From Dissophora ornata (Eukaryota; Mortierellomycota; Mortierellomycetes; Mortierellales; Mortierellaceae), in NCBI GenBank assembly GCA_025201705.1, contig MU616591.1, positions 28,479 through 92,478 of the forward strand: a DNA stretch of 64,000 nt, read 5' to 3'. The translations under genes were made by a program, and so were the position numbers. Position 1 is the stretch's first letter. The number at the start of each line of letters is the position of its first letter. The notes under the pieces were generated by a model. It was not told where the DNA came from. It searched no databases and saw only the letters and a list, made by a program, of their open reading frames with translations. This document shows, piece by piece, positions 53,022-62,350 of this stretch.

Positions 53022-54709
53022 TCAAACTGAAGAAGGAAGCGAGGGAACCAAATAGCCATCCTGCACGATCTCGTCATCGTTAGGCCCGTGTCCACAGTAT
53101 TGGTGCCGGATCGGCTCGTTACCCCATGACAAAACACCCTCTTCGAGGTTTCTGGCAAACAACTCCAAGCGCCTTAATGGGTTCCGCGCTGCCATGCCAC
53201 AATTGTTGAGTGCAGCGGCATCCGAGCATGAGATATATTCCGGCGCTGATGAGTGTTCCACAGGAAAGAACTCTTCTTCCAGCAGGGCATTCAGAGATGG
53301 TTTTCTCGAGTGCTGGGCAGGAATGCTCACTAGCAACCTCCTGCTCACAACTGGAGCTGCTGCTGCTGTCGAAGTGTCTATTTCCGTGTCCTGGTGGCTG
53401 GGCCTCTGTCTGCCAATCAAAATGCCTTCATATGGTCGGCGATGCATATTGTCCAAACTAAGGACGGGCTCGCCTTTGGTGGTCACCTGCAGCAAAGGCG
53501 AAGATGCGTTAGGCACGAGTTCCCACAAGAACAAGAGCAATTACACTCTCCAAGTTACCTTTAACCAGAACCAATGCGCCACCAATTCGAGTCCCCAAGC
53601 AGGAAATAATTTTTCTAAAACCACCTTCTTGACCTTGGCTCGATTTGTGATCCAAACGGCCACTATCCCTCCGGATCTGAGGGGGCCATTTCCATCTTGA
53701 TCTTTTCTTGATCCAAGAAGGTCCGGTATGGGTATCTTGAAAAGATCATACAAGTCCATTGTGCTGTAATGAGCCATGCGTTCCACAGAGGCATTCTGCC
53801 AGGGTGGGTCCATCACAATAATGTCAAACCCTCCTCTCTGGCGTGCTGAGCCGTCAATCCGAGGAATCGAGCGAAAGAGCATCGGAGAAGAACGTCAGAA
53901 TAGGGTAGTGCTGCGTTGACCATTCTTTGCATTGAGGCATAGAGGGAAAACGTACCAATACTCTTTAAACCGTGTATCCTATCAAGATCTGACACCACAA
54001 ACGCGGATCGGGGAGGAATCAGATAACGCGGTCGACCATCGGTGGGAAATGAAATTAAGGTCGGGTCCGGGTTGTTATTCACTACTAATGCCTCGTAGAC
54101 GTCTCCCAGGTCTAATTGCTGTAGCTTTGAATCCAGTTGAAGCTCGTCAAAGACAATCGTGTCGTCCTCAGATGCACTGCCACCGCCGCCACGTCTCCTC
54201 GCCTTGCCAGAAGTACTCTCGGTGGCAGATGCGAACCCGGAGCGGAGCATTCGCAATACTGGCTGGAGCTTTACCAGATCTAGAGAAAACGCGTCGCTAG
54301 GCGGGGCATCGACACAGGTGCCATAAAAATAATCGCCCTGCATATTGCGGACGAGAGATTGGAAGTTGTGACAGTCGATAAGAGAGAAGAGCTCGGACCG
54401 CATCCATTGAACGGTAACCTGCTCCGGATCGTGTGTACCACTGATGGCATTCTTTGAAAGCTTTTGTCTCTTGTGTGGGGGAGGAGCCACTACGGGGCAT
54501 TGAGACTGCTGTGGCTCTTGCGTGTCTACGGATGACTCAGCGTAGTGTGGAGCGAACTCTGGTAAGGTATCAAGCTTAGATTGGCCGGATTTGTCGTACG
54601 GCTGTGCGACGCGAAAGGTGCCAGGGCGGATGCACCATCCCAATAAGGGCTCCTGTACTGGCTCAAGAAGGTACGAATCCTCATGACGGACTACATTCTT
54701 CATTCGCAT
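53022..54709 (-). CDS. METTL4: METTL4-like MT-A70 N6-adenine methyltransferase
   Basis: Three exons, 53956-54709, 53559-53845 and 53022-53486, give 501 residues in phase. MT-A70 enzymes transfer a methyl group from S-adenosylmethionine to adenine N6; METTL4-type members act on snRNA and are proposed for DNA 6mA. The catalytic motif DPPW (about 264-267 in FDIIVMDPPWQNASVER) opens the Rossmann core, followed by VWITNRAKVKK, LVAHWFWLKVTTKGEPVL and the terminal family motif RLELFARNLEEGVLSWGNEP. The N-terminal 250 residues are poorly conserved but include LIPPRSAFVVSDLDRI, as in relatives. The exon 1-2 acceptor could be CTCAG (used) or an AG nine bases later. The in-frame codon further upstream is GTG, so the ATG at 54709 is used; it lies 261 bases from the divergent bromodomain gene. 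Confidence 0.88.
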
Positions 54710-54970
54710 TTCTTTGTTATTCGAGGGAGTGCCAGAGTGGAAGTTGGGCGAGTCCACTACATCACTCTTCTGAGACCATCACGTGCCGCAGCACATGGCA
54801 AGCCACTCTGCAGCAATAACACACATTTGAGCAAAAAAAGACTCAGCCATGACTTTGAATTGCACCATCCAACCGCATTCGGATCTGATCTGCCACTGTC
54901 TGTTCGTCTGGTCAGAGAAACAACAATTGAATTTCCACCCTTCCTGCTGTTTTATATTTTCTCACTTTTC
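54710..54970. promoter_or_regulatory. Bidirectional promoter (METTL4-like / bromodomain gene)
   Basis: 261 bases between the start codons of two divergent chromatin-type genes. The stretch before 54971 is C/T-rich. No TATA box is obvious. Shared regulation is inferred from spacing. Confidence 0.45.
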
Positions 54971-57900
54971 ATGGGTTCAACACGCTCCCCATCCTCGAGC
55001 ACTCTGGATCCGCACCATTCCCCCTACACCCACGCACACCAAAAGCGCCAGTCGACATCCCAGAGCAGCCCAGAGGACTTACACGACAGTCCAGACGCTG
55101 GGGCCGCCCCGAGGAAGAAAAGAAAGAAGAACAAGAAGGAACGTCACGATGACCGCGACCATCACGACCACCATCGAAACGGACATGACACAACGCTCTC
55201 TCCGCAGCAGCCCATCCAAAAGTTGCCGACTATTAAGATCTCGCTGAGACTGCCCTCCAACCCCGCTATCATCCCTCCCTCGCCGTCAATCCATAAGAGC
55301 AACGACAGCAGCTCGAAAAAGAAGCGGCGGTCGTCGGAGCAAATCAGCATCGTATCTGACGAGGATGAACAAGCAGAAGAAGAGGATTACCGCGGCCGCC
55401 AGCAAGAGCGAGGAGGAGATCGCTCGGAGGAGGAGCAGGACGTGCGATCGCCTTCAACGCATAAGAAGAAGAAAAAGCACAAGCACAGACACAGACATAA
55501 GCACTCCAAGCATAGGGAACAGGAAAGCGAGGCACAGGAGGAGTCTAAACCTCAGGAGACAGAGGAAGTTGGTAGCGATGAGCATCGGGAAGATAGGCAG
55601 ATAGCCGAGAGCATTACTGAAGAAGCACCTACCAGTAGAATCACGCCTCAACCAGAGCCAGAGAAGGAAGTGGAGCGCGAAGGATCTGCACCGAGGCGCG
55701 AGGGATCTGCACCGGCCACTACCAAGAGCGCGCGGAAAGGAAAGGCGCCAAAACGACTTGTGACGCCAAAGATGACAGTCTCTGAGCCACCAAAGAAGAA
55801 GGAGCTATCTGTCGTCTGTTACAAGCTGCTGGACAACTTTGTCAAGTACGAAGATCGATTTTTGACCGGTCGCAGCGCACATCATATTGAGAGGCATCAC
55901 TAACTATGGATGGGCATTTGTAACTTCTTGCTGATATAGGAGAGACGCATATGTATTATTCACCCATCCTGTGGATGTCACATTAGTACCCGATTACCCA
56001 ACAGTGATCAAGAATCCAATGGATTTTTCCACCATGCGAGCCAAGGTTGATCGAAACTTTTACCCCAACATTGACGAGTTCCTTAAAGACTTTCAGCTCG
56101 TATGCGATAATGCCAGACTATACAACTCCAAGGAAACACTGTACTGGAGGCAGGCGGACAAATTGTGGGATTGGGGTTCACGGGCGATTGAACGCGAGAG
56201 ACATTCGATTCTTGACAGGGATGAGGAAGTGTTCAGAACCGTGAAGGACGAGGAGACAGTGGATGTTGGTGGCATGGGCGATTATAGCAGCGCAAACTCG
56301 AGCCGACCTCACCTCCTTAGCATGGAATCCAATATTGATGTAAGCAGACCTTACCATAAAAAGATGGGTTGTGTTTTTGTTAGTCCTTGTTACTAATTTT
56401 AAACGTTGTTGTCACACATTAGTCGCCGATGTTGCTTGCAGACCCTGGAAGATCTCACACTCCACAGCAGTACAGGAAAGCTAGAAAGATCAAGCATCGA
56501 AGGGATGGAACCATTGCATTCACCTATTCTACTGACGGCTCAATCGACCCCGCGTCCCATCCAGACCCTTGGTCTCTTATCCCTGTTGTGCAGGATTTCG
56601 GGTCTGCTCCTTTAGTCTGCCCTCTTGTCGAAACAAATCCAAATTACAGTGGACAGTATTTGGATGATTATCCATATTGGAAGGCTCCCACCTCTGCATT
56701 CCGCCCGGCAGTCTATCAGGATTATGGACCGTACGCGATTCTTGGAAAGCCTGCACCAGATGGAGGTAGCGCCTCAGGTGTGCAAAACATTCCAGCCTAT
56801 ACAGGGATGGTCTTTGGCGACGAAAAGGGTGAAGCCTATGTCCGAAGTCTGGCAATGTTTTTAGATGGCATTATAAACGAGTCGGAGCTGTCATCATTGA
56901 GTAAGGCTGACACCGCGGGACTATTGGAGGTGCAAGAGTATGTACGGGAAAAGGTAGAGACTCTCACCAGGGGCGCCAGCACAATTGTGGATAAGGTGGC
57001 GGCTGTCATCCGAGAGGAAAACACAGGTCAGCTTTCTGGGGTCGATACGCGCGTGCCAATGAAATTGTGGCAGCAGGATTTCGAAGAGAAAGAGGCAATG
57101 GATCTCAAGAGCAAAGAGGCGGAGAAGACAAAGAAAGTTACAGCCGCGAACGATGATGCGCAGAAGGAGGAACAACAGCTCACAAGCGATGTAGAAATGA
57201 CAGAGACGCCGGTGATTCCGAATGAGGAAGAAATCAAGGATGTCAAAATGGAAGAAGTTCTGGACGAAGCAGACGAGGGAGTCAAGGATGCGGAGGCGGC
57301 ATTGCAATGGGAGGGTGCCAAGGACAATGACATAGATGGAGCGAAAGAAAGCGAGAAGGACAATGTATATGTAAATTCGAAGGATGATACAACACCAGCT
57401 ACAGAGGAGGAGGATACGGCAGATGCATCGCCACCGAAATGGATCGATATCAAGCAAGTTGTGCGCGACATCCGGGCTTGGCCCAAGATCCAGCGCGAAA
57501 AAGGAGATTATGAGACCTGGAAACTGCTCAAGATTGAGTTAGACAGTCTTTTACCATCGTCTCAGCGCTCTGCACCCTCAGCTGCGGCAGCTGCACCTTC
57601 TACTGGTACAAACGACGATGTCAAAATCAAGTGGGGCCAGAGTTGGACAGGCAATGATTCGGAGGAGAGCAAGAAATGGGTACGAGAGTATCTGGAGCAA
57701 AACTCGGCTGAGATGCGGCAGGTTGTTCAACTCCTTGCAACGAAAACCTCTGGTCTCAAGAGCGCTGCAGCCTCGACTGCAACATCCGTGGCTGCATCTC
57801 CGTCTGTATCTGTAAGCGCCGCCGGGTCACCGACGGCTGCCTCAACCGCTACAGATACATCCGTCATGAGCGACTCATCTGCACATAAGTCAGAAGAACA

Positions 57901-58363
57901 GGAAAAAGGGCTAGTGGAGCGACTGGTAAAGAATATCCGCAAGCGTCTTGCGGAGATGGCCCAGTATGTACCTCTTTCAGAGGTCAATCCTCAGCGACTT
58001 CCGCCTCCTCCCGCCACGACTTCTCCAACTCCAACGTCCACTTCGCCAACTACCACATCGGATCAAAGTCAAGCCGCTGCTCAAGTCAAGTCGAGTGCTT
58101 CTAACGCACCAATGGCTTCGTCGTGTATTTCAGATCCGGTGACTCCATCCACAGATAGCGCCTCTCCTGTGCAAGCAATGCCTGCAAAGTCATCTTCCGC
58201 AACAGCTGAGACTTCGGCATCTACACATGATTCTGTTTCTGGAGTTGCTACACCAGCGACATCAGCAACACCCGCGGCACCCTATACACCTGGCACACCT
58301 GGCACGCCTGGCGATGAATCCGTGTCCTCCTTGTCTTCACCTGGCTCAGTATCTTCGCCCTAG
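54971..58363 (+). CDS. BRD7/BRD9-like bromodomain protein
   Basis: Three exons, 54971-55845, 55940-56339 and 56423-58363, give 1071 residues in phase. BRD7/9-type proteins are bromodomain subunits of SWI/SNF-class remodellers. The first 280 residues are highly charged, with His/Lys/Arg tracts (KKKKKHKHRHRHKHSKHRE) and an acidic segment. The bromodomain straddles intron 1: ELSVVCYKLLDNFVK then RDAYVLFTHPVD, PTVIKNPMDFSTMRAKVD and the acetyl-lysine Asn in CDNARLYNSKETLYW. Downstream lies a BRD7/9-like (DUF3512-type) region (RRDGTIAFTYSTDGSIDP then PYWKAPTSAFRPAVYQDYG, LGKPAPDGG). Glu/Lys-rich, Ala/Ser/Thr-rich disordered tail to the end. Its neighbour is the METTL4-like gene, divergently transcribed. 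Confidence 0.88.
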
Positions 58364-58679
58364 CGCGGCTACATCCATGCCAAATTTTAATTCCTCTCCC
58401 CCCCCTGTAAAAAGATTGTATTATACAAATACCATGGTTTCTCATAAACAGCACACGCTGCGCCTCAATTCTGTTTGATATTCCGTTGTCTCACAGAGAA
58501 TCGAAAAGCGATTCTTGCAATTTTTTAAGAAAGGAGGGGGCTGTTGACGATGTGTGTTTTGTGGCAAGCGACTGACTGCGCCGCACTACAAATTTCGAAG
58601 GGGTGGGAATCAGAGTCTTAAAACAAGAGCGAGGATTCGGAAGCGCATCTTCTTTCTTGCCAAACACACTCGCTAAACC
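58364..58679. other. Short intergenic region
   Basis: 316 bases between two plus-strand genes; a C-run at about 58398-58406 and a short leader before 58680. No gene is seen. Confidence 0.5.
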
Positions 58680-60437
58680 ATGGCAAGAATCAACCCACTC
58701 AGCTACCCTGAGATCCTGTTCGCAGTCGGTGAACATATCCCAGTGTTCCATCATAGCACTGAGGGCACTGCCATGTCGTACACACCTGGAACCATGCTCA
58801 CATGTTGCCTCGTCTCCAAATTTTGGCGCCAAACCTTTTTACCGTTTCTCTGGCGAGAGTACGATTCGCAGTTGATGTTGAGAAGAGTTCCGCTGGCGGT
58901 CATGAGGCAATACAGCGATTATGTCCGATTATTTCATGGCAGAAATAAAGGACACCCGCTGCTGTTTACACAGCTATCAGAGATGAAACTGGAGTCAAAC
59001 TTTGACCCGACTTTTGCGCTCAAGTTGCTGGCTGCGAGCACGAAGCTGAAAAAGCTGATGCTTGACTGCGGGAGATTGATTGACGCAATGTCCAGGGAGG
59101 TCCGTCGGATCCAGACTGAGCTCGAGCTCGAGATTGAGCACGCAAATCCAATGATGAACGAGAGTGATGGCCAGGATGTGGGCGAGAGTCGCCAAATCCC
59201 CGATGTCATTTTCGAGCCACTGGCAAATTTGGGGGAGACACTCCAGGAACTTCATCTGGGAAATATGGTCATGGCAGGGTCCGATCTTTTGCGGCTCCTT
59301 TCCCCTGTCGCCAAAAAGAATCTCAAAAAAATCTCACTGTGGCACCTATCGGGGACATTTGATTTGAAAGACTTGGTCTTTGTCAACGTTGTCTGGTTAG
59401 ATTTCAAGTTCAATCATCGGCAACCAGTTGGGATCGAGGAGATCATAGGTCATTGCCCCTCACTGGAGCATCTGACGCTCTACGGCTACAGTTATGCGGA
59501 TATATTGGATAGGATAGTCCATATTCTACAGGGCACGCAGAGCGTTGAGACAGAAAGGGAGAGGGAGAAACGTGAGAAGGAAGGCAAAAAACGTCGACAG
59601 TGGCCACGACCACAGCTATCGACTCTGAGATTAGGCATGGAACTATCGGCGTTACCGCAGAACCTTTTTCCAATCAACCACCACAGGTTCATGGCTTTGA
59701 TAAAGGCCTGCAGCAAACTCGATAGCGGTATCAGGAGCGGCTACCAAGGCAGCCTTCGAGAACTCGCGTTCCCTCTCTCGATATTGCAAGATGACGTATG
59801 GGAGGCTATTAAGTACCAAAGCTCATCCTTGGAGGTTCTCTGCATCCAAATTAAGCAGGACGAGTTGGATGACACTACACCCTTCGATCAGAAACAACAG
59901 ATTCGAGTTCTCTGTAGAGTTTTGAAATCCTGTCGACGGCTACGGGTGTTTGAATTTCAGAACTTCTGTAAGAGCGTGGACGTGAGCTGTTTGATGGAAG
60001 ACTTGATGGGGCGACCGAGCAAGAGCCAAGGCGGGCACAGCGACTTGGAGCAAGGTGTGGAGGAAGATATAGGAATGTGGGAGTGCCTAAGTTTAGAGTC
60101 CTTGATTCTGAAAGGAGGGAAGGGTTGCCAGGAGCGCTCACTAGAAGAGAAAGAGAGGCTGTATCTCATTGATGACGGCAACGGCGAAAGTCAAGAATGG
60201 GTCATGCCGACACAATGGTGGGATCCGAGAAGCAAGGATGGCACGGACGCATTGCTGGATACTCGCTGGAGTAGCTCCCAGCTATTTCAAGAAGATCTTG
60301 AGGAAGTTGAAGAAGAGGCAACCGGCGACGAGTTGATTAAGAAGTTCCTTCGTCATATTGCACCCTCGAAAAAGCTGAAGTCATTGCAGCTGGGTCAGCT
60401 CAATTTTTTTTCCCGACAACCTCGCAGGAGCGCGTAG
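58680..60437 (+). CDS. F-box/LRR-like protein
   Basis: Single exon, 585 residues. The N-terminus INPLSYPEILFAVGEHIPVF followed by LTCCLVSKFWRQTFLPFLWR is the F-box-like form common in Mortierella-type fungi. Leucine-rich strands follow (LKLLAASTKLKKLMLDCGRL, LQELHLGNMVMAGSDLLRLL, LKKISLWHLSGTFDLKDL, CPSLEHLTLYGYSY, LRELAFPLSILQDDVWEAI, LKSLQLGQLNFF). It probably serves as a substrate adaptor of an SCF ubiquitin ligase; target unknown. A highly charged Glu/Arg/Lys loop interrupts the repeats near residues 280-300. It differs clearly from the 42869-44806 F-box-like gene, so the two are old paralogues at most. Confidence 0.75.
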   Translation: MARINPLSYPEILFAVGEHIPVFHHSTEGTAMSYTPGTMLTCCLVSKFWRQTFLPFLWREYDSQLMLRRVPLAVMRQYSDYVRLFHGRNKGHPLLFTQLSEMKLESNFDPTFALKLLAASTKLKKLMLDCGRLIDAMSREVRRIQTELELEIEHANPMMNESDGQDVGESRQIPDVIFEPLANLGETLQELHLGNMVMAGSDLLRLLSPVAKKNLKKISLWHLSGTFDLKDLVFVNVVWLDFKFNHRQPVGIEEIIGHCPSLEHLTLYGYSYADILDRIVHILQGTQSVETEREREKREKEGKKRRQWPRPQLSTLRLGMELSALPQNLFPINHHRFMALIKACSKLDSGIRSGYQGSLRELAFPLSILQDDVWEAIKYQSSSLEVLCIQIKQDELDDTTPFDQKQQIRVLCRVLKSCRRLRVFEFQNFCKSVDVSCLMEDLMGRPSKSQGGHSDLEQGVEEDIGMWECLSLESLILKGGKGCQERSLEEKERLYLIDDGNGESQEWVMPTQWWDPRSKDGTDALLDTRWSSSQLFQEDLEEVEEEATGDELIKKFLRHIAPSKKLKSLQLGQLNFFSRQPRRSA

Positions 60438-62350
60438 GAAATACAAGGCGCAGTTCTGATATGGCAGCAGGAAACTGACTGCAGCTACTCATTTTGTACT
60501 CGTCGAATTCAGAACTGCTCGCCAAACGAAAACATTCCTAGAGATAGCGCTGAAGAGGAGGGTGACAACGACGATGAATATGTGCACACACTCGACGTGA
60601 GTAGTCCGATCATAGCACTTATGGCCGCCATAGCAGTGGCAGCGGCTGTCATGGCGAGCGGAGAGGATCACTGACGGTGGGAGATAGAACAGGAGTACGA
60701 AATAGACAATCGAATACGTCGGAGGTGGGCACCACAATAAATAATCATGGTTATATTGGCTTGGTGCTTGTTATACTCTTTGTTTGGTTACCACCTTGAG
60801 AAAGTCTTGAGTGTGTTTGCAATGCCCGAGAGGCTAGTTCTGTGTAGCCGTGGAGTTACACGAGACTATTGTAAACGTTTATATTTCATGCGTTCCCGTT
60901 ATTCTGAAATCCGTAATCATGTTATTGTAATCCTCAACCTATCACATTGCGTTCAGCGTGTGGATGACACATTGTTTACAGTTGTAGGGGACGCGTTACC
61001 CGCGTAAGGGACCTAAGATTGATCAGGACACTTGCGAAAGGCATCCCAACTATATCCTAGATTGCCTTCCCTGAGGTCCGCGAGTTGGAAATGCGCCACT
61101 TTTGGGGGTCGCAGGGGCGGAGCAGCATTTACCCGTCAAGGGCTGCCCGAATATTCTCGATATCGAGCAGAAGCCATAGAAAAAGATGTATCAAGACGTG
61201 TCAGCGTCAACAACCGAGGACATAGTCTAGCGTCAAGTCCCTGACTTTTATTTGACGGGATAGGATGCAGACTTGTCAGGTTATACTTTGACCACAACAC
61301 CATCAGACAGCAAGCGTCCCAGGCCCTTAGTCGTGCTCTTGTAGAATTGAATGTCTCGACATTGCAGCCGCCATGTTTCGGGAGATCATGTGCTCATTCC
61401 TATCGCTAGAAGTCCTTGTTGGAGATATGGTTCTAACAAAGAATGTTGTGCAGGGCGCCCCGTGGGGTCGTTTGAAGATTAAAGACCTGCAGGTCTATTT
61501 TGTGTTTGAGGAGAGTGAGGAAAATCTCCACCTCGCTCTTCCAGCGCCTATCTCCGATTGTTCAGCTTGTGCAACTAAAAGTCATTGGCACCTCCAGCCT
61601 CGGATGCGACTTGCTTCTCTATCAAGAAGAATAGGATCCTCACCTCTCATGCGGGCCAGTATGCCTGGCAAGTTTGACTAAGCTCCTATGTCTAATAGAT
61701 AGTCTAATACAGAATGAGGCCCAGCGGTCGATGGGTGAAGAGGGGGGGACGATTGGATGGTGACGCACTGGACACGCGACTGGAGCAAGTCAGAGGTGAC
61801 CTGCACCATGATGTACACCAAAGCCTCTCGCATAAGCGCCGCTTCAGGTCCTACGGTATTGATGGCTACGGCATATAGCCTTCTCAACTAGATAGGTCGG
61901 GGACTATACTGTCATTTAGTGGGTTATGTTGATCATGCTCATTGATTGTAGTTGAAAGCAGTTGTTATTAAGTACGTTTTCTAATGGAAAATCGGTCTGG
62001 CAGAGCTACAAATGCTAGCCGTTCCATTGTCGAAAAGATTCGAGATGTTGAAGTGGATTTTGTTGCACGTCAACTTGGCAAGCAGCAAAGGCGACGCCTA
62101 GGGAGGCTCCGCTCGTTATTGCGCCTAGCTGTACTTTTCATCTTTACAATGCCTCGAGCTTCTTGCTAGAATGAAGAGTATTATTGATAGAGATTAAAAA
62201 CCTCTCCGATATCTAATGGAAAATCGGAAGTTACAAGCGTGTCTGAAAATAAGTAAACCTCGACTTTATATGAAATGAATTGAATATGAAAGACCAACTT
62301 CTAGCCCCGCTGTCTAGTCTGAGCAATGAAATTAACTGGGTCTAACGGAT
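60438..62350. other. Intergenic region with F-box/LRR relic
   Basis: 1.9 kb between convergent flanks. It holds a frameshifted F-box/LRR-like relic at about 61373-61640 and a 15-bp direct repeat (CTAATGGAAAATCGG) at 61981-61995 and 62213-62227. Other short frames are not believed. Confidence 0.5.
61373..61640 (+). pseudogene. F-box/LRR-like gene relic with frameshift
   Basis: The plus strand reads FREIMCSFLSLEVLVGDMVL then WGRLKIKDLQVYFVFEESEE, the style of a Mortierella-type F-box/LRR C-terminal half (CPSLE-type repeat starts). Near 61535 the similarity shifts by one base to LFQRLSPIVQLVQLKVIGTS, which is again LRR-like, so the copy carries at least one frameshift and lacks its N-terminal half. 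It lies about 0.9 kb after the intact F-box-like gene in the same orientation and may be a decayed partial duplicate of a related gene. Confidence 0.5.

Noticed and set aside
56921..57457. 178-codon minus-strand frame across the bromodomain gene
   Set aside because: Antisense to the Glu/Lys-rich segment; no independent evidence and the sense strand has a spliced multi-exon gene.
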